A stretch of DNA of 50,005 bases from Acidobacteriota bacterium (lineage in GTDB: Bacteria > Acidobacteriota > Thermoanaerobaculia > Thermoanaerobaculales > Thermoanaerobaculaceae): NCBI GenBank assembly GCA_016213675.1, contig JACQZW010000046.1, positions 1 to 50,005 on the forward strand, read 5' to 3'. The notes beneath the pieces are model-generated. The model ran no database searches. It saw only the letters and a program-made list of their open reading frames with translations, and had not been told where the DNA came from. Shown here in pieces: positions 36,976 through 45,559 of the stretch (positions within the stretch are counted from its first letter, which is position 1; each line of letters begins with the position of its first letter). A program made the translations under genes and the position numbers.

Positions 36976-38442
36976 TTGATACTCCTTCCCCTCCGACTTG
37001 GAGTAACCACGGAAGAGACCGCAGGCCACTCCCAAGCACTTCTCCCACTCCCACGGATCCAGACCGGCGCGGCTCGCCGCTCGGCGGGATGCTGCAGTGA
37101 CCAGGCTGAGCGGCATTGGCTGGCCGTCGATGATGCAGGGCAGCAGACGCTCGACGGTCGCCTTGCGGAGCTTGTCATCCAGGCGTGCGCCGTAAGCGAC
37201 TTCGGCGATTGTCCGCGGTGCTGGCGCGCCGACAAACCGCGCGTCCTTGCCGAAGTTCTGCGGCCACGCATACTGCTTGTGCCAGTTTTCGAGACGATCC
37301 AAAAACTCGGAGCCCTTGAGCTCACGGTAGAACGTGATAGCGAGGCGGCCCTTGTCCGCCGCCGCGGACTCCATCCCCATGACTACGATGTCCTCGGTCG
37401 GCTGTAGCTTGGCTCGAAAACCCGCTATGGCGCCACGTAATCGCAGAGCGAATTCCTGGCCAGCGTCACTCACCAGGGCCTGAGAGTGGGCCCCGGAGGA
37501 CTCGGTGCCGTTCTGGTCCCCAAGGATGAGACTCAAGGTGTCCATGAAGGGGTCCGGGATTCGGCTTCCGGCGATAGACCAAGCGATGAAAACCTGCCCT
37601 GACCCTGGGTCGCGGTACGACTGGCGCCCGATCAACCAACGAAGTGCATTGTGGGCCTTCTGTGTGACGTCGAACGACACCGTGCAGGCCTGGCGGCCAA
37701 AGTCCTTCTTGCCATCGGTGAATCGCCCACGGAAGGTGTACCCGTCCGAGTCGTTTGCGGAGATGAGCTTGGCGCCATCCCTGGACCTTCGAACGAAACG
37801 TGGATGGCTTTGGGCCGGCCGCGCCTTGAGTCCGGTGACCATACATAGGTCAATGTCCGGATTCTTCGCGGCATCGAACAAGACCCACGACTCGATAAGA
37901 CCTCTGTCCTCCCAGGCGTGGGTGTTAGCATCCTCTGGCAACTCGACAATCCAGCGCACAAAGACCTTTTCGTCAGCCAGTCTCGTCTTCTTCCCTTGGC
38001 TGTCTTCGAGTTCCACAGGAAACAAGCCCTCGCGCGAAAGATCGGACCAAATCGACCCTCCCGCTAGGTATGTGCGGACTGCTTTGGCCTTTGGATGGCC
38101 GAACGCTGAATCACACCACTCACTAAGCTGCTTCATGTAGAGGTCGTGGCGTGCGCGGTCCAGCCCAGGGAAGTCCGCAGCGCAGTAGCCAAGCTCATCG
38201 CTGAGCGGGTGTGGTGCCGGTCCTGATGTCCTGCCGGCCGAAGCCTCCGTGGCAGGGATGACCGTCTGAGCCTCGTCCCTACCGAGCTTGCGCACCCTTC
38301 TCAGCTTGCCTGTGGCATCGAGGGCGACCTCTACATGCGCTCGCTTAACGACGTGCGCCAAGGGCCAAAGGCGCGTGCCGACGGGCTCGATGTTCTCGGC
38401 GCAGTTTTCGTAGGTGCGAAAGAGCTTCTCAAGCCAAGGCAT
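36568..38442 (-). CDS. cas8c: Cascade large subunit Cas8c (Csd1)
   Basis: Recognises the PAM and joins target strand opening with Cas3 recruitment. 624 residues from ATG 38442 (MPWLEKLFRTYENCAENIEP), the usual Csd1 start; a longer form from 38472 would overlap cas5 more. Csd1 features: NIEPVGTRLWPLAHV near the N-terminus, LPSTLIDG-like LLPCIIDGQPMPLSLVTAAS and a helical C-terminus that is also made separately as Cas11c. It overlaps the cas5 stop by 14 bases. Confidence 0.95.
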   Translation of the reverse strand: MPWLEKLFRTYENCAENIEPVGTRLWPLAHVVKRAHVEVALDATGKLRRVRKLGRDEAQTVIPATEASAGRTSGPAPHPLSDELGYCAADFPGLDRARHDLYMKQLSEWCDSAFGHPKAKAVRTYLAGGSIWSDLSREGLFPVELEDSQGKKTRLADEKVFVRWIVELPEDANTHAWEDRGLIESWVLFDAAKNPDIDLCMVTGLKARPAQSHPRFVRRSRDGAKLISANDSDGYTFRGRFTDGKKDFGRQACTVSFDVTQKAHNALRWLIGRQSYRDPGSGQVFIAWSIAGSRIPDPFMDTLSLILGDQNGTESSGAHSQALVSDAGQEFALRLRGAIAGFRAKLQPTEDIVVMGMESAAADKGRLAITFYRELKGSEFLDRLENWHKQYAWPQNFGKDARFVGAPAPRTIAEVAYGARLDDKLRKATVERLLPCIIDGQPMPLSLVTAASRRAASRAGLDPWEWEKCLGVACGLFRGYSKSEGKEYQMALEEQRTTRDYLYGRLLALADNIEGYALRLADENRDTTAARLMQRFADRPSSTWRNIELALVPYKSRLRASEKGAAFLWKRERLLDEIQSLFSSDDFTSDRPLTAEFLLGFHCQRATLLKKAEPDDATDKTVNE

Positions 38443-39166
38443 CGGTCGCCCCCAGTTGTGCGGCATCTGCATCGACAGGCCGTATGCTCTTGGCCAACTC
38501 GAACGTCTTCCGCTTCATTGAGCGAATCAGCTTACGATGCGGGCAACCCTCGGGCCGACAGAACTCGATGACGCCATCCCGCATCGTTGGACGCCAGAAG
38601 CGGGCATACAGCACGTCCTCGCCTGTCTCGTCGGGGTAGTCGAACCCGTGGAACATGAACCCGTGCGCGAGCTCGCCCGCGTCGTCGAAGTGACCCCTGC
38701 CGGAACCGAACTCGCATCGCTCGACGTAGCCTTGGCAGTCCCTGGTGCCGAGGAAGATGTCCTGCCGCCCACCCCGATCGAGCATGCGCTGGGCGATCGC
38801 GTTGTGCTTGCCGGGGATCCAGTCGTCAGCCAACTCCGGGCGGTGCTTGTTCCACTCAAAGTGGCCCCGCACCTGATACTCGACATCCGCCAGAAACGTG
38901 TAGATTGCAAGCTCGTTACCTCCGCTAAACACGCGGGGCTTCACACCCTTCGTCTGGGTCCTGATTTGCCTAACGACCCTGACCGCGTCGACGACCCAAA
39001 TCAGACTCGGTTTCCAGTAAATGGACTTCGCTACTCCTTTCAGCGCCTCGTAGGTTGGCACGTGGTAGGAACACTTCTCGCCCCCGACCCTCGTCAGGGG
39101 GTCGGTGAAGAGGGCGAAGCGCCCGGTCAGACTGAACTCGAGGATGTTCAGCGTCGGCTTTGTCAC
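38429..39166 (-). CDS. cas5: Cas5d pre-crRNA processing nuclease
   Basis: In I-C systems, which lack Cas6, Cas5d cuts the pre-crRNA and stays on the 5' handle. 245 residues; likely active residues are the Tyr in KCSYHVPTYEAL or SIYWKPS and the Lys-His pair in EWNKHRPEL, matching the Tyr/Lys/His set known from Bacillus Cas5d. Starts with a 4-base overlap with the cas3 stop (ATGA). Confidence 0.94.
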   Translation of the reverse strand: MTKPTLNILEFSLTGRFALFTDPLTRVGGEKCSYHVPTYEALKGVAKSIYWKPSLIWVVDAVRVVRQIRTQTKGVKPRVFSGGNELAIYTFLADVEYQVRGHFEWNKHRPELADDWIPGKHNAIAQRMLDRGGRQDIFLGTRDCQGYVERCEFGSGRGHFDDAGELAHGFMFHGFDYPDETGEDVLYARFWRPTMRDGVIEFCRPEGCPHRKLIRSMKRKTFELAKSIRPVDADAAQLGATDALA

Positions 39167-41667
39167 GAAAGCAGCACCTCCATTCTCCCGACAGGCTCGT
39201 TGGTCAGCCCAAACTCAGGGCTGTAGTAGCAGGGATCCAGAAAGAAGATGTCACTACCTGTTTGGATGGGGTGAACGGCACCTGCTTGCCCCAGCCTCTG
39301 CAGCATTCCCGGGAAGACCCCGACCGTAAACTGTTGCGCTGACCGTAGCAAACTGAATTGCCTCTCGGGGTCGACAGCACCACACAGCTCCGCCACGAGC
39401 CTCCGCCCCTCCCGGCCGTAGGGCACGACAACGCCGCGTGTCGGGGCGTCGATAACCTCGAAGGCCTTTGCTGCGGTGGCGAAGGCCTGCCGCAGGTGTG
39501 GAGGTGAGGCACCGGGATGACGTTGGCAGTAGTCATGCGTGGCAAGGGTGTTGGCCGAGAGCATATTGAGCAAAGTGTCATCGCGCCCTACCTCAGCGGC
39601 CGACACCGGGTACGCCATCTCGGTCGCGCGCGCGAAGAAGTAGTTCTCGAAGTACCAGCTCATCGCCGCCGGCCCGAGCAGGTCGTTGTCGTAGCGCCCA
39701 GGATCGTCCTTGAAGTCGGCAAGCACGCGCTCGGCCTTCTCCTGGCCTAGCCGGAGGTCGACTAGGCTGCTCAGCCTCTCTTCCCGGGCCTTGACAACAT
39801 GGACCTTGCCGACGCCTCGCTCTCCGTGTCGGTTGCAGCGGCCGGCTGCCTGGGCGATCGAATCCAGCCCTGCGGTGCAGCGGACCACGCTGCCGAAGTC
39901 AACATCGACACCAGCCTCGATCAACTGTGTGCTCACACACAGGATCGGCTTGCGGTGGAGCAGCCGATGCCTGATGATCCTGAGGACACGCTTGCGGTGC
40001 GCGGGGCACATGTTTGTGCTCAAATGTGCAACTGGGATCTGCGTTCTCTCGCGCACTTTCCCAAACACGTCCGCTGCCATGGCCTTGGTGTTGACTACCA
40101 CGAGGCAACTCTCGGCTTGCTTACACTCGTCGACGGCGAGCTCGGCGATCTCCTCGTTAGCCCACCCACCAGCCTTGCTCGGGCTCACAACATCGACCCG
40201 CCTGAGGCGCGCGAACAGCTCGGCAACGTTCGGCATGATCTCGCAACCGGGACGAACCTGCATTGCGCCATTGCGGTGGTCGACCCCCTGCAGGAGAGGC
40301 TGTGTGGCGGTGCAAAGGAGTACGGTGCTTCCACATTGCTCGACGAGGAAGCTGATGGCGTTGTTGAAGAGATGCACGCACCGGACCGGGAGGGTCTGGA
40401 TTTCGTCGAAGATGATCACCGCCCGGGCCAGTTGGTGCATGCGCCTGGCGCCCCTCGTCCCCGCACCGAAGAGGGCCTCCAGCACTTGGACGTTGGTCGT
40501 GAAGACCACGGGCGCGTCCCAGCTCTCGCACCGCCTCTTGTCGTGCCAGCTCTGCGTCTCGGGAGTCAAGTTGGAGTGATGCTCCAGAACGACGCGGCCC
40601 CGGCTGGCGCGCATGCCCTCGGGGTCAAGAATCTGGCGGGCCACCTCGGCGTTCTGGTCGATGATTGACGTGTACGGAATCGCGTAGATCACCCTGTGCA
40701 TTCCGTGCTGCGCGGCGTGGTGAAGGGCGAAGCGCAAGCTCGCGAGCGTCTTACCGCCCCCGGTGGGCACGGTGAGCGTATGCAACCCCTTCTCCCTGTG
40801 TGCTGCTTCCAGGCAATGCCGTGAGATTTCCTTGCGAACTGCATCGATGGGGCTCTTGGGTGTCAGATCAGCGATGTGCGCCTCCAGTCGTTCAGCGAGC
40901 GGTGCCCATTCTGGCGGGTTGGGGACCCCCTTCCTCGCGACCAGATGCCCTCTCTCGAAGCTGGCGGTGTCGGCACGATCCGCGTCGACGACGCAACTGA
41001 AAAGGAACCGCACCAGGAGACCGATCTGCTGCTGCTGGATCAGCCTGTTGCCCTTGGCTGACGATGAGTTGCAGATAGCCTCGAGCGTCGTTCTGATCGC
41101 TTCCACCAGCTCTCGCGAGTGGAGTATCGCCATCACGCGCCTCATCACCTCCGCGTCGCAGCTCGCTATGACCTCGTCGTGGAAGGTCCGGTCGCTGCTC
41201 TTCCCAATCCGCCTGCCGAACTCGTTCTGACCTTGGGGTGTGAGGCAGTCGATCAGGCCGGAGTGGTGCGAGGCGACGCAGAGCGCCAGAATCTGACCTG
41301 CAAGGCCGCCCATTCCGCTGACCCCAGAGAGCTCTCTCCAAATGAGTTGCGCGCCAGCAGTGGAGTGGTCGATCGTGCCTCGCAGCCCGGCCGCGCGTGC
41401 ATCCTCATCCGTATCTTGGTCTAGGAGGCCAGCGGCCGACCGGATGTAGTTCTGGAACTCAGAGCTGTACTTCCCGAGATCGTGAACCAAGCCTAGCAGT
41501 TCACCGGCAGCTTCGATGCCCTGCCGTGCTGAACCACCGCTGCAGAGCTTCGAGGCATTGGCTCGGGCCAGCCCCGCGACCGCGAGGAGGTGCGCATCGA
41601 GCGACTGGACAGTTTGGTCTAGCTCCCGTACGTGTGCGATGGGCTTAGCAGTTGACAACGCCGGCAC
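39163..41667 (-). CDS. cas3: Cas3 helicase-nuclease (type I-C)
   Basis: Unwinds and degrades target DNA after Cascade binding. HD nuclease: AHVRELDQTVQSLDAHLLAV, LVHDLGKYSSEF, DHSTAGAQL, SHHSGL. SF2 helicase: Walker A TVPTGGGKTLASL, DEIQ box VIIFDEIQTLP, CTATQP, and motif VI QAAGRCNRHG. About 834 residues. I chose GTG 41667 (MPALSTAKPIAHVRE); the frame also allows TTG 41715 without a ribosome-binding site. The upstream HD-like fragment stops 3 bases before this GTG. First gene of the seven-gene cas operon. Confidence 0.95.
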   Translation of the reverse strand: MPALSTAKPIAHVRELDQTVQSLDAHLLAVAGLARANASKLCSGGSARQGIEAAGELLGLVHDLGKYSSEFQNYIRSAAGLLDQDTDEDARAAGLRGTIDHSTAGAQLIWRELSGVSGMGGLAGQILALCVASHHSGLIDCLTPQGQNEFGRRIGKSSDRTFHDEVIASCDAEVMRRVMAILHSRELVEAIRTTLEAICNSSSAKGNRLIQQQQIGLLVRFLFSCVVDADRADTASFERGHLVARKGVPNPPEWAPLAERLEAHIADLTPKSPIDAVRKEISRHCLEAAHREKGLHTLTVPTGGGKTLASLRFALHHAAQHGMHRVIYAIPYTSIIDQNAEVARQILDPEGMRASRGRVVLEHHSNLTPETQSWHDKRRCESWDAPVVFTTNVQVLEALFGAGTRGARRMHQLARAVIIFDEIQTLPVRCVHLFNNAISFLVEQCGSTVLLCTATQPLLQGVDHRNGAMQVRPGCEIMPNVAELFARLRRVDVVSPSKAGGWANEEIAELAVDECKQAESCLVVVNTKAMAADVFGKVRERTQIPVAHLSTNMCPAHRKRVLRIIRHRLLHRKPILCVSTQLIEAGVDVDFGSVVRCTAGLDSIAQAAGRCNRHGERGVGKVHVVKAREERLSSLVDLRLGQEKAERVLADFKDDPGRYDNDLLGPAAMSWYFENYFFARATEMAYPVSAAEVGRDDTLLNMLSANTLATHDYCQRHPGASPPHLRQAFATAAKAFEVIDAPTRGVVVPYGREGRRLVAELCGAVDPERQFSLLRSAQQFTVGVFPGMLQRLGQAGAVHPIQTGSDIFFLDPCYYSPEFGLTNEPVGRMEVLLS

Positions 41668-41669
41668 CT

Positions 41670-41948
41670 CTACCTCGCACGCGAACGCGCTGTGGAGCCT
41701 GGTGCTGCACCGCAAGTGGCCGCCGTGCGCTGCGGCTTGTTAACGAGTCGACACCAGAATCCCGCCAGCTCCGCGAAAGCGCCTTTGGAGAGGGGCCGGG
41801 TGAAGGGCCGCGCGAGCCGTGCGACCGACTCGAGATGGTCGCGAAGGTCGTGCCACTCGCCCTGGGCATTCGGGCTATGGGGGAAGATCCCAGACGGTAC
41901 GGAAATCGGGCGCTCGGGCTGCATGGCCGAATCGCTCGTGTCGTCCAT
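41670..41948 (-). pseudogene. Truncated Cas3-type HD domain remnant
   Basis: From ATG 41948 (MDDTSDSAMQPERPISVPSG) the frame reads FPHSPNAQGEWHDLRDHLES and VARLARPFTRPLSKGAFAEL, then AGFW, the layout of the start of Cas3 HD domains (HS-x-GEW-x-L-x-HL-x-VA, ending in GLWHDLGK). After AGFW the expected HDLGK is replaced by CRLVNKPQR and the protein ends 20 residues later. The full cas3 that follows has its own complete HD start, so this is a second, cut copy and not a frameshift. The bases 41949-42264 upstream show no gene. Confidence 0.55.
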
Positions 41949-42264
41949 GTCGACACCTCTGGGGGCCACATCCATGCGTTCGTTGCGTTCGTCCGGAACA
42001 GGTCCGCACCGATTGTACGCCCGCGCGCCCGATGGGCCCCCGCAGGGCACCACGTAGACAGGCCAGGTTGTGGCCACCGATTGGCGAGGACGCGGCATAG
42101 TGGGCTCGCCGGGCGATCAGACCACAGCCATTCCCCGAACATGCCGGCCGCTACGCCGTCAACGTCAGCGGACGGGGCGTGATGCGCGTGAGATGCCGCG
42201 GGTGGCGCCTTCGGGCCGGCGCCGCGAGGAGGGCGCCTTCAGGTCCTCGACGACGCGTGACCTC

Positions 42265-42597
42265 ATGATCTCCCACGACTGGGGCAGCACGGCCGTGTGG
42301 GTGCGCGACCCCGGCCAGGGTTGGGCCAACACGTCGTGCGACTGGCTCGGACTTCCCGACGAGCTGGTCGAGCGAATGATCTACTGGTGCGACTGGCTCG
42401 ACTCGCCTCGGCCGGAGATGCCGAAGCCGGCGGTCGACTGCGAGGCGGCCAGCGCCTATGAGCTGGCCCTCGCGATCGACCTCAAGCGCGCCGTCGGCGA
42501 GCGTTTTCGCGTGTTCGACGGGCACGGCCGGGAGATCCGACTCAGGGAGCCCGCGCTGGACGTGAAGTCGTACCCCACGCGTGGCTACGACGCGTGA
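42265..42597 (+). CDS. Small protein of unknown function, 110 aa
   Basis: MISHDWGSTAVWVRDPGQGW from ATG 42265, then LPDELVERMIYWCDWLDSPR and AYELALAIDLKRAVGERFRV. Trp-rich, acidic, balanced composition and no low-complexity, so it looks coded although the ribosome-binding site is poor; a start further upstream in the same frame is possible. Family not recognised. It lies between the cas operon and the right REP-like element and is probably island cargo. Confidence 0.6.
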   Translation: MISHDWGSTAVWVRDPGQGWANTSCDWLGLPDELVERMIYWCDWLDSPRPEMPKPAVDCEAASAYELALAIDLKRAVGERFRVFDGHGREIRLREPALDVKSYPTRGYDA

Positions 42598-42744
42598 TGG
42601 GCGCTGGCGTTTCCGCAGGCGCTGGCGAAAACGCGCGCGCGGACACGCGCCCCACGAGCCACGGCGTGGCTGCTCAGCTCGTGCTCCGCTCTTCGTGTAA
42701 CGGCGAAGTGGCACGACAGCGACGGGGTCCCGCGAGGGGGCCAC

Positions 42745-42868
42745 GGACCCCGAGCGCGATGGCAAGGTGAGCGGGGCGGGCGTGCCAGCGCCACGGTGCC
42801 TGGCGGAGCCGCCCCGGTTCCGCAGCAGCGGCGGGACGCCGCTGCCACTCTGGACACCCACGACGGTC
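42745..42868 (-). repeat. REP-like element, right copy (inverted)
   Basis: Core 42824-42855 is the exact reverse complement of 32046-32077. Similarity goes on to about 42745 (CTCACCTTG, then CTCGGGGTCCG, on the minus strand). Together the two copies face each other around the CRISPR-Cas island, 10.7 kb apart. Confidence 0.75.
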
Positions 42869-42905
42869 ACGGCACTCGTGCCGAGGCCGTCTCGCCGCGA
42901 TGTGC

Positions 42906-43388
42906 CCCCGGATGACGACTGCGTGGTTCCGCGGGGCTGTTGGGCGCCACCGCGGCGTTGCGAAGCGGTTCCGTGGGGCCGCGTCGCGCTTCCGCGGGGC
43001 TGCGAAGGGCCTCCGCGGGGCTGCGACGTGCCTCCGCGGTGTCGCGAAGGGCCTTCGCGCGGCTGCGTCGCGCCTCCGCGGCGTTGCGAAGCCCTTCCGC
43101 GGCGGTGCGAAGGGCTTCCGTGGCGCAGCTACACGGTCCCGAGGCCCTGCGACATGCTCCCGCGGCGGTGCGAGGCAGCCCAGAGGGCCGGGTTGCACGT
43201 TCTCATGGCAGGGCGTCGTGTTCCAATGGTGGTGCTTCGTGCCTTGATCGCTGCGCATCGTGTTCCCATGGCAACGTCGTACGTTCAAACGGCCTTGCAC
43301 CCTGCTCGAATGTCAGTGATTCACGTTCCGATGACCGTGCAAGATGTTCCAATCTAGCTGCTGCGCGGTCGAACGGCAGCGCGACGAT
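42906..43388. repeat. Phased array of 21-bp degenerate units
   Basis: Twenty-three units of exactly 21 bases start at 42906, 42927, 42948 and so on to 43368 with no insertion or deletion. Units 2-13 follow YTCCGCGG-NGNTGCGAAG-NGC; units 15-22 follow TTCCNATGG-CNGTGCNTCGTG. Because 21 is divisible by 3, several frames stay open and give heptapeptide patterns, for instance RVPMxxx or xxAxPRx. The rest of the gap 42598-43468 is the REP-like copy and unassigned GC-rich sequence. Confidence 0.85.
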
Positions 43389-43468
43389 TTCTGGGAAGGG
43401 CTGGCGCCGTCTTGCGGGGTGGAATAGCGGCGGGCGTCACACCATTGCTGCGGAAGGACCGCTGTCCG

Positions 43469-44146
43469 ATGACGACGCGCGACGACTTCCTGGCGGCCGT
43501 GACGGCGGGCGACACCGCCGAGATGGAAGGGCTGCTCGCCGAGGACCCGTCCCTGGCCGAGGCGCGCGACGGCCAGGGGGTCTCCGCGGTGCTGCTTGCC
43601 GCGTACCACGGTCAGCCGGCGGCCCGCGACCTTCTCGCCGGACGCAAGGCCACCCTCGATGTCTTCGAGGCAGCGGCGCTCGGCGACTGCGAGCGGCTCG
43701 GGACGTTGGTCGGCAAGGACCTGGGCGCCGCCCGAGCGGTCTCCCCGGACGGCTTCCCGGTCGTCGCCCTGGCCGCGTTCTTCGGGCGGCTCGCGGCCGT
43801 CCAGTTGCTCCTCGCCGCCGGTGCCGACCCGAACGTCGCCGCCGCCAACGAGATGCGGGTCACCGCCCTGCACGCCGCCGTGGCCCAGCGGGATCCCGTC
43901 GTGTCGCTCGCCCTGGTGCGCCTGCTCCTCGCCCACAGGGCGCGGCTCAACGTGACGCAGCGGGGAGGGTGGACGCCGCTCCACGCCACGGCGGCCCACG
44001 GTCCGACCGAGCAGGTGCGCCTGTTGCTCGAGCACGGCGCCGACGCGCGCGCGACGACCGACGACGGGAAGACCGCGCTCGACCTCGCCGAGGCGGCGGG
44101 CCGGGCGGACAACGCCGCTCTCCTGCGAGCTGCTGTCGCGGGGTAG
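43469..44146 (+). CDS. Ankyrin-repeat protein, 225 aa
   Basis: Cytosolic protein of about six ankyrin repeats, e.g. PVVALAAFFGRLAAVQLLLA, TALHAAVAQRDPVVSLALVR and TPLHATAAHGPTEQVRLLLE. No signal or membrane segment. ATG 43469 with GGAAGG 11 bases upstream. Such repeats bind proteins; partner unknown. It is convergent with ccoG, 3 bases apart. Confidence 0.92.
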   Translation: MTTRDDFLAAVTAGDTAEMEGLLAEDPSLAEARDGQGVSAVLLAAYHGQPAARDLLAGRKATLDVFEAAALGDCERLGTLVGKDLGAARAVSPDGFPVVALAAFFGRLAAVQLLLAAGADPNVAAANEMRVTALHAAVAQRDPVVSLALVRLLLAHRARLNVTQRGGWTPLHATAAHGPTEQVRLLLEHGADARATTDDGKTALDLAEAAGRADNAALLRAAVAG

Positions 44147-44149
44147 CCG

Positions 44150-45559
44150 CTACGGCCCGAGGACGCGCAGCTCGATCGTCGTCGCTCGCCCGCTCGCGGT
44201 CTCCGTCACGGTCAGCGGCACCGGGAACGGCTCCCGGTAGGCGGACGCCGGCAGGGTCACGAAGACCGGCACCGTGGTGTCGCTCAACCCCTCGAGTGTG
44301 ACCTCGCCCTGGGCGACGATCACCTCGGGCGCCGGGCTGACACCCGCCGGCGATCCAGCGCGGAGCGTGAAGGTGCGGGCCTCGGCCCGCTTGTTCTCGA
44401 CGCGGACGTTGAACAGGTTGCGCAGCTTGTCGCCCTCGAAGGTGTAGGGCATCCCGCGCGTCCGCAGGGCCCGCACCTCGAACGGGGCGCGGCCCGCGAC
44501 GCTGAACGCGAACACCGTCGCCCCGATCAGGCCGAGCGCGGCGTAGATCGCCACGCGCGGGCGCAGGAAGCGACGCCGCACGCCGTCGAAGCCGCGCTTC
44601 GAGTCGTAGCGGATCAGCCCCCGCGCCCGTCCCAGCTTGTCCATGATCTCGTCACAGGCGTCGACGCAGTTGGAGCAGCCGACGCACTCCAACTGCAGGC
44701 CGTTGCGGATGTCGATTCCGGTCGGGCAGACGACCACGCAGCGCCGGCAGTCGATGCAGTCGCCGCCGGTCTCGGTCGCCTTGACCCGCGGCTCGCCGCG
44801 AGCTGCGTCGTAGCCGATGACCACCGAGTCGTCGTCGATCAACGCCGACTGGAAGCGCCCGTAGGGGCAGACGACCAGGCAGGTCTGCTCGCGGAACCAG
44901 GCGAAGTCGAAGTACAGCAGCGCGGCCATCACCGTCGCCCACAGGAAGGCCGTCCAGTGCGCCGCGGGCGCGGCGCGCACGATGCCGAGAAGCTCCCGGG
45001 CCGGGATGAAGTAGGCCAGGAAGGCGTGGGCGACTGCCACGCACAGCGCGATGAAGATGCCGTGCTTCGCGAGCTTGCGCGCGACCTTGTCGCCGGTCAG
45101 GGGCCCGAGGTTGCGCCGGATCCTCGCGTCGCGCGACCCCTCGACGAGCCGCTCGATCCGGCGGAACACGCCCTCGAGGAATACCGTCTGCGGGCAGGCG
45201 AAGCCGCACCACACGCGGCCCCACAGCGAGGTCGCGACGATGAGGGCGAAGCCGGCGCCGGAGAGGACGAAGAACAGCAGCCAGAAGTCCTCGCTGGTCA
45301 GCGCGAGCCCGAAGAGGAACGCCTGCCGCCGCGGAATGTCGAAGAGCGCCGCCGGGTGGCCCCCGACGCTGGCCCACGGGAGCGCCAGGTAGAAGGCGAT
45401 CAGCGCGGCGTAGACGACGTTCTTGCGCCGCTGCCAGCGCCCGCGGACGTCCGCGGGGTGGAGGAAGTTGCGCGAGCCGTCGGCGTTGAAGACGAACGGC
45501 GTCTCGAGGTCGGGGGTCCGGACGCCTCCCCGCCGCGCTGCCGGGGTGCCCTCCGCCAC
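44150..45559 (-). CDS. ccoG: cbb3 oxidase accessory protein CcoG
   Basis: Membrane ferredoxin-like protein needed for copper delivery to cbb3 oxidase. Five or so membrane helices (about 35-60, 80-105, 155-180, 195-220, 335-355) and two 4Fe-4S motifs CIDCRRCVVVCP and CVGCSNCVDAC, plus an Ig-like C-terminal domain. 469 residues, normal. Start region MAEGTPAARRGG follows the ccoP stop directly. Last gene of the cco operon here. Confidence 0.96.
   Translation of the reverse strand: MAEGTPAARRGGVRTPDLETPFVFNADGSRNFLHPADVRGRWQRRKNVVYAALIAFYLALPWASVGGHPAALFDIPRRQAFLFGLALTSEDFWLLFFVLSGAGFALIVATSLWGRVWCGFACPQTVFLEGVFRRIERLVEGSRDARIRRNLGPLTGDKVARKLAKHGIFIALCVAVAHAFLAYFIPARELLGIVRAAPAAHWTAFLWATVMAALLYFDFAWFREQTCLVVCPYGRFQSALIDDDSVVIGYDAARGEPRVKATETGGDCIDCRRCVVVCPTGIDIRNGLQLECVGCSNCVDACDEIMDKLGRARGLIRYDSKRGFDGVRRRFLRPRVAIYAALGLIGATVFAFSVAGRAPFEVRALRTRGMPYTFEGDKLRNLFNVRVENKRAEARTFTLRAGSPAGVSPAPEVIVAQGEVTLEGLSDTTVPVFVTLPASAYREPFPVPLTVTETASGRATTIELRVLGP

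Noticed and set aside
42599..42640. Hairpin after the 110-residue gene
   Set aside because: The stem is imperfect, has direct rather than clean inverted repeats and no T-run, so it is not called a terminator.
42767..43357. Open frames with heptapeptide repeats over the 21-bp array
   Set aside because: At least three frames on both strands stay open because the period is a multiple of 3, with no clear ribosome-binding site; coding is possible but not supported over the others.
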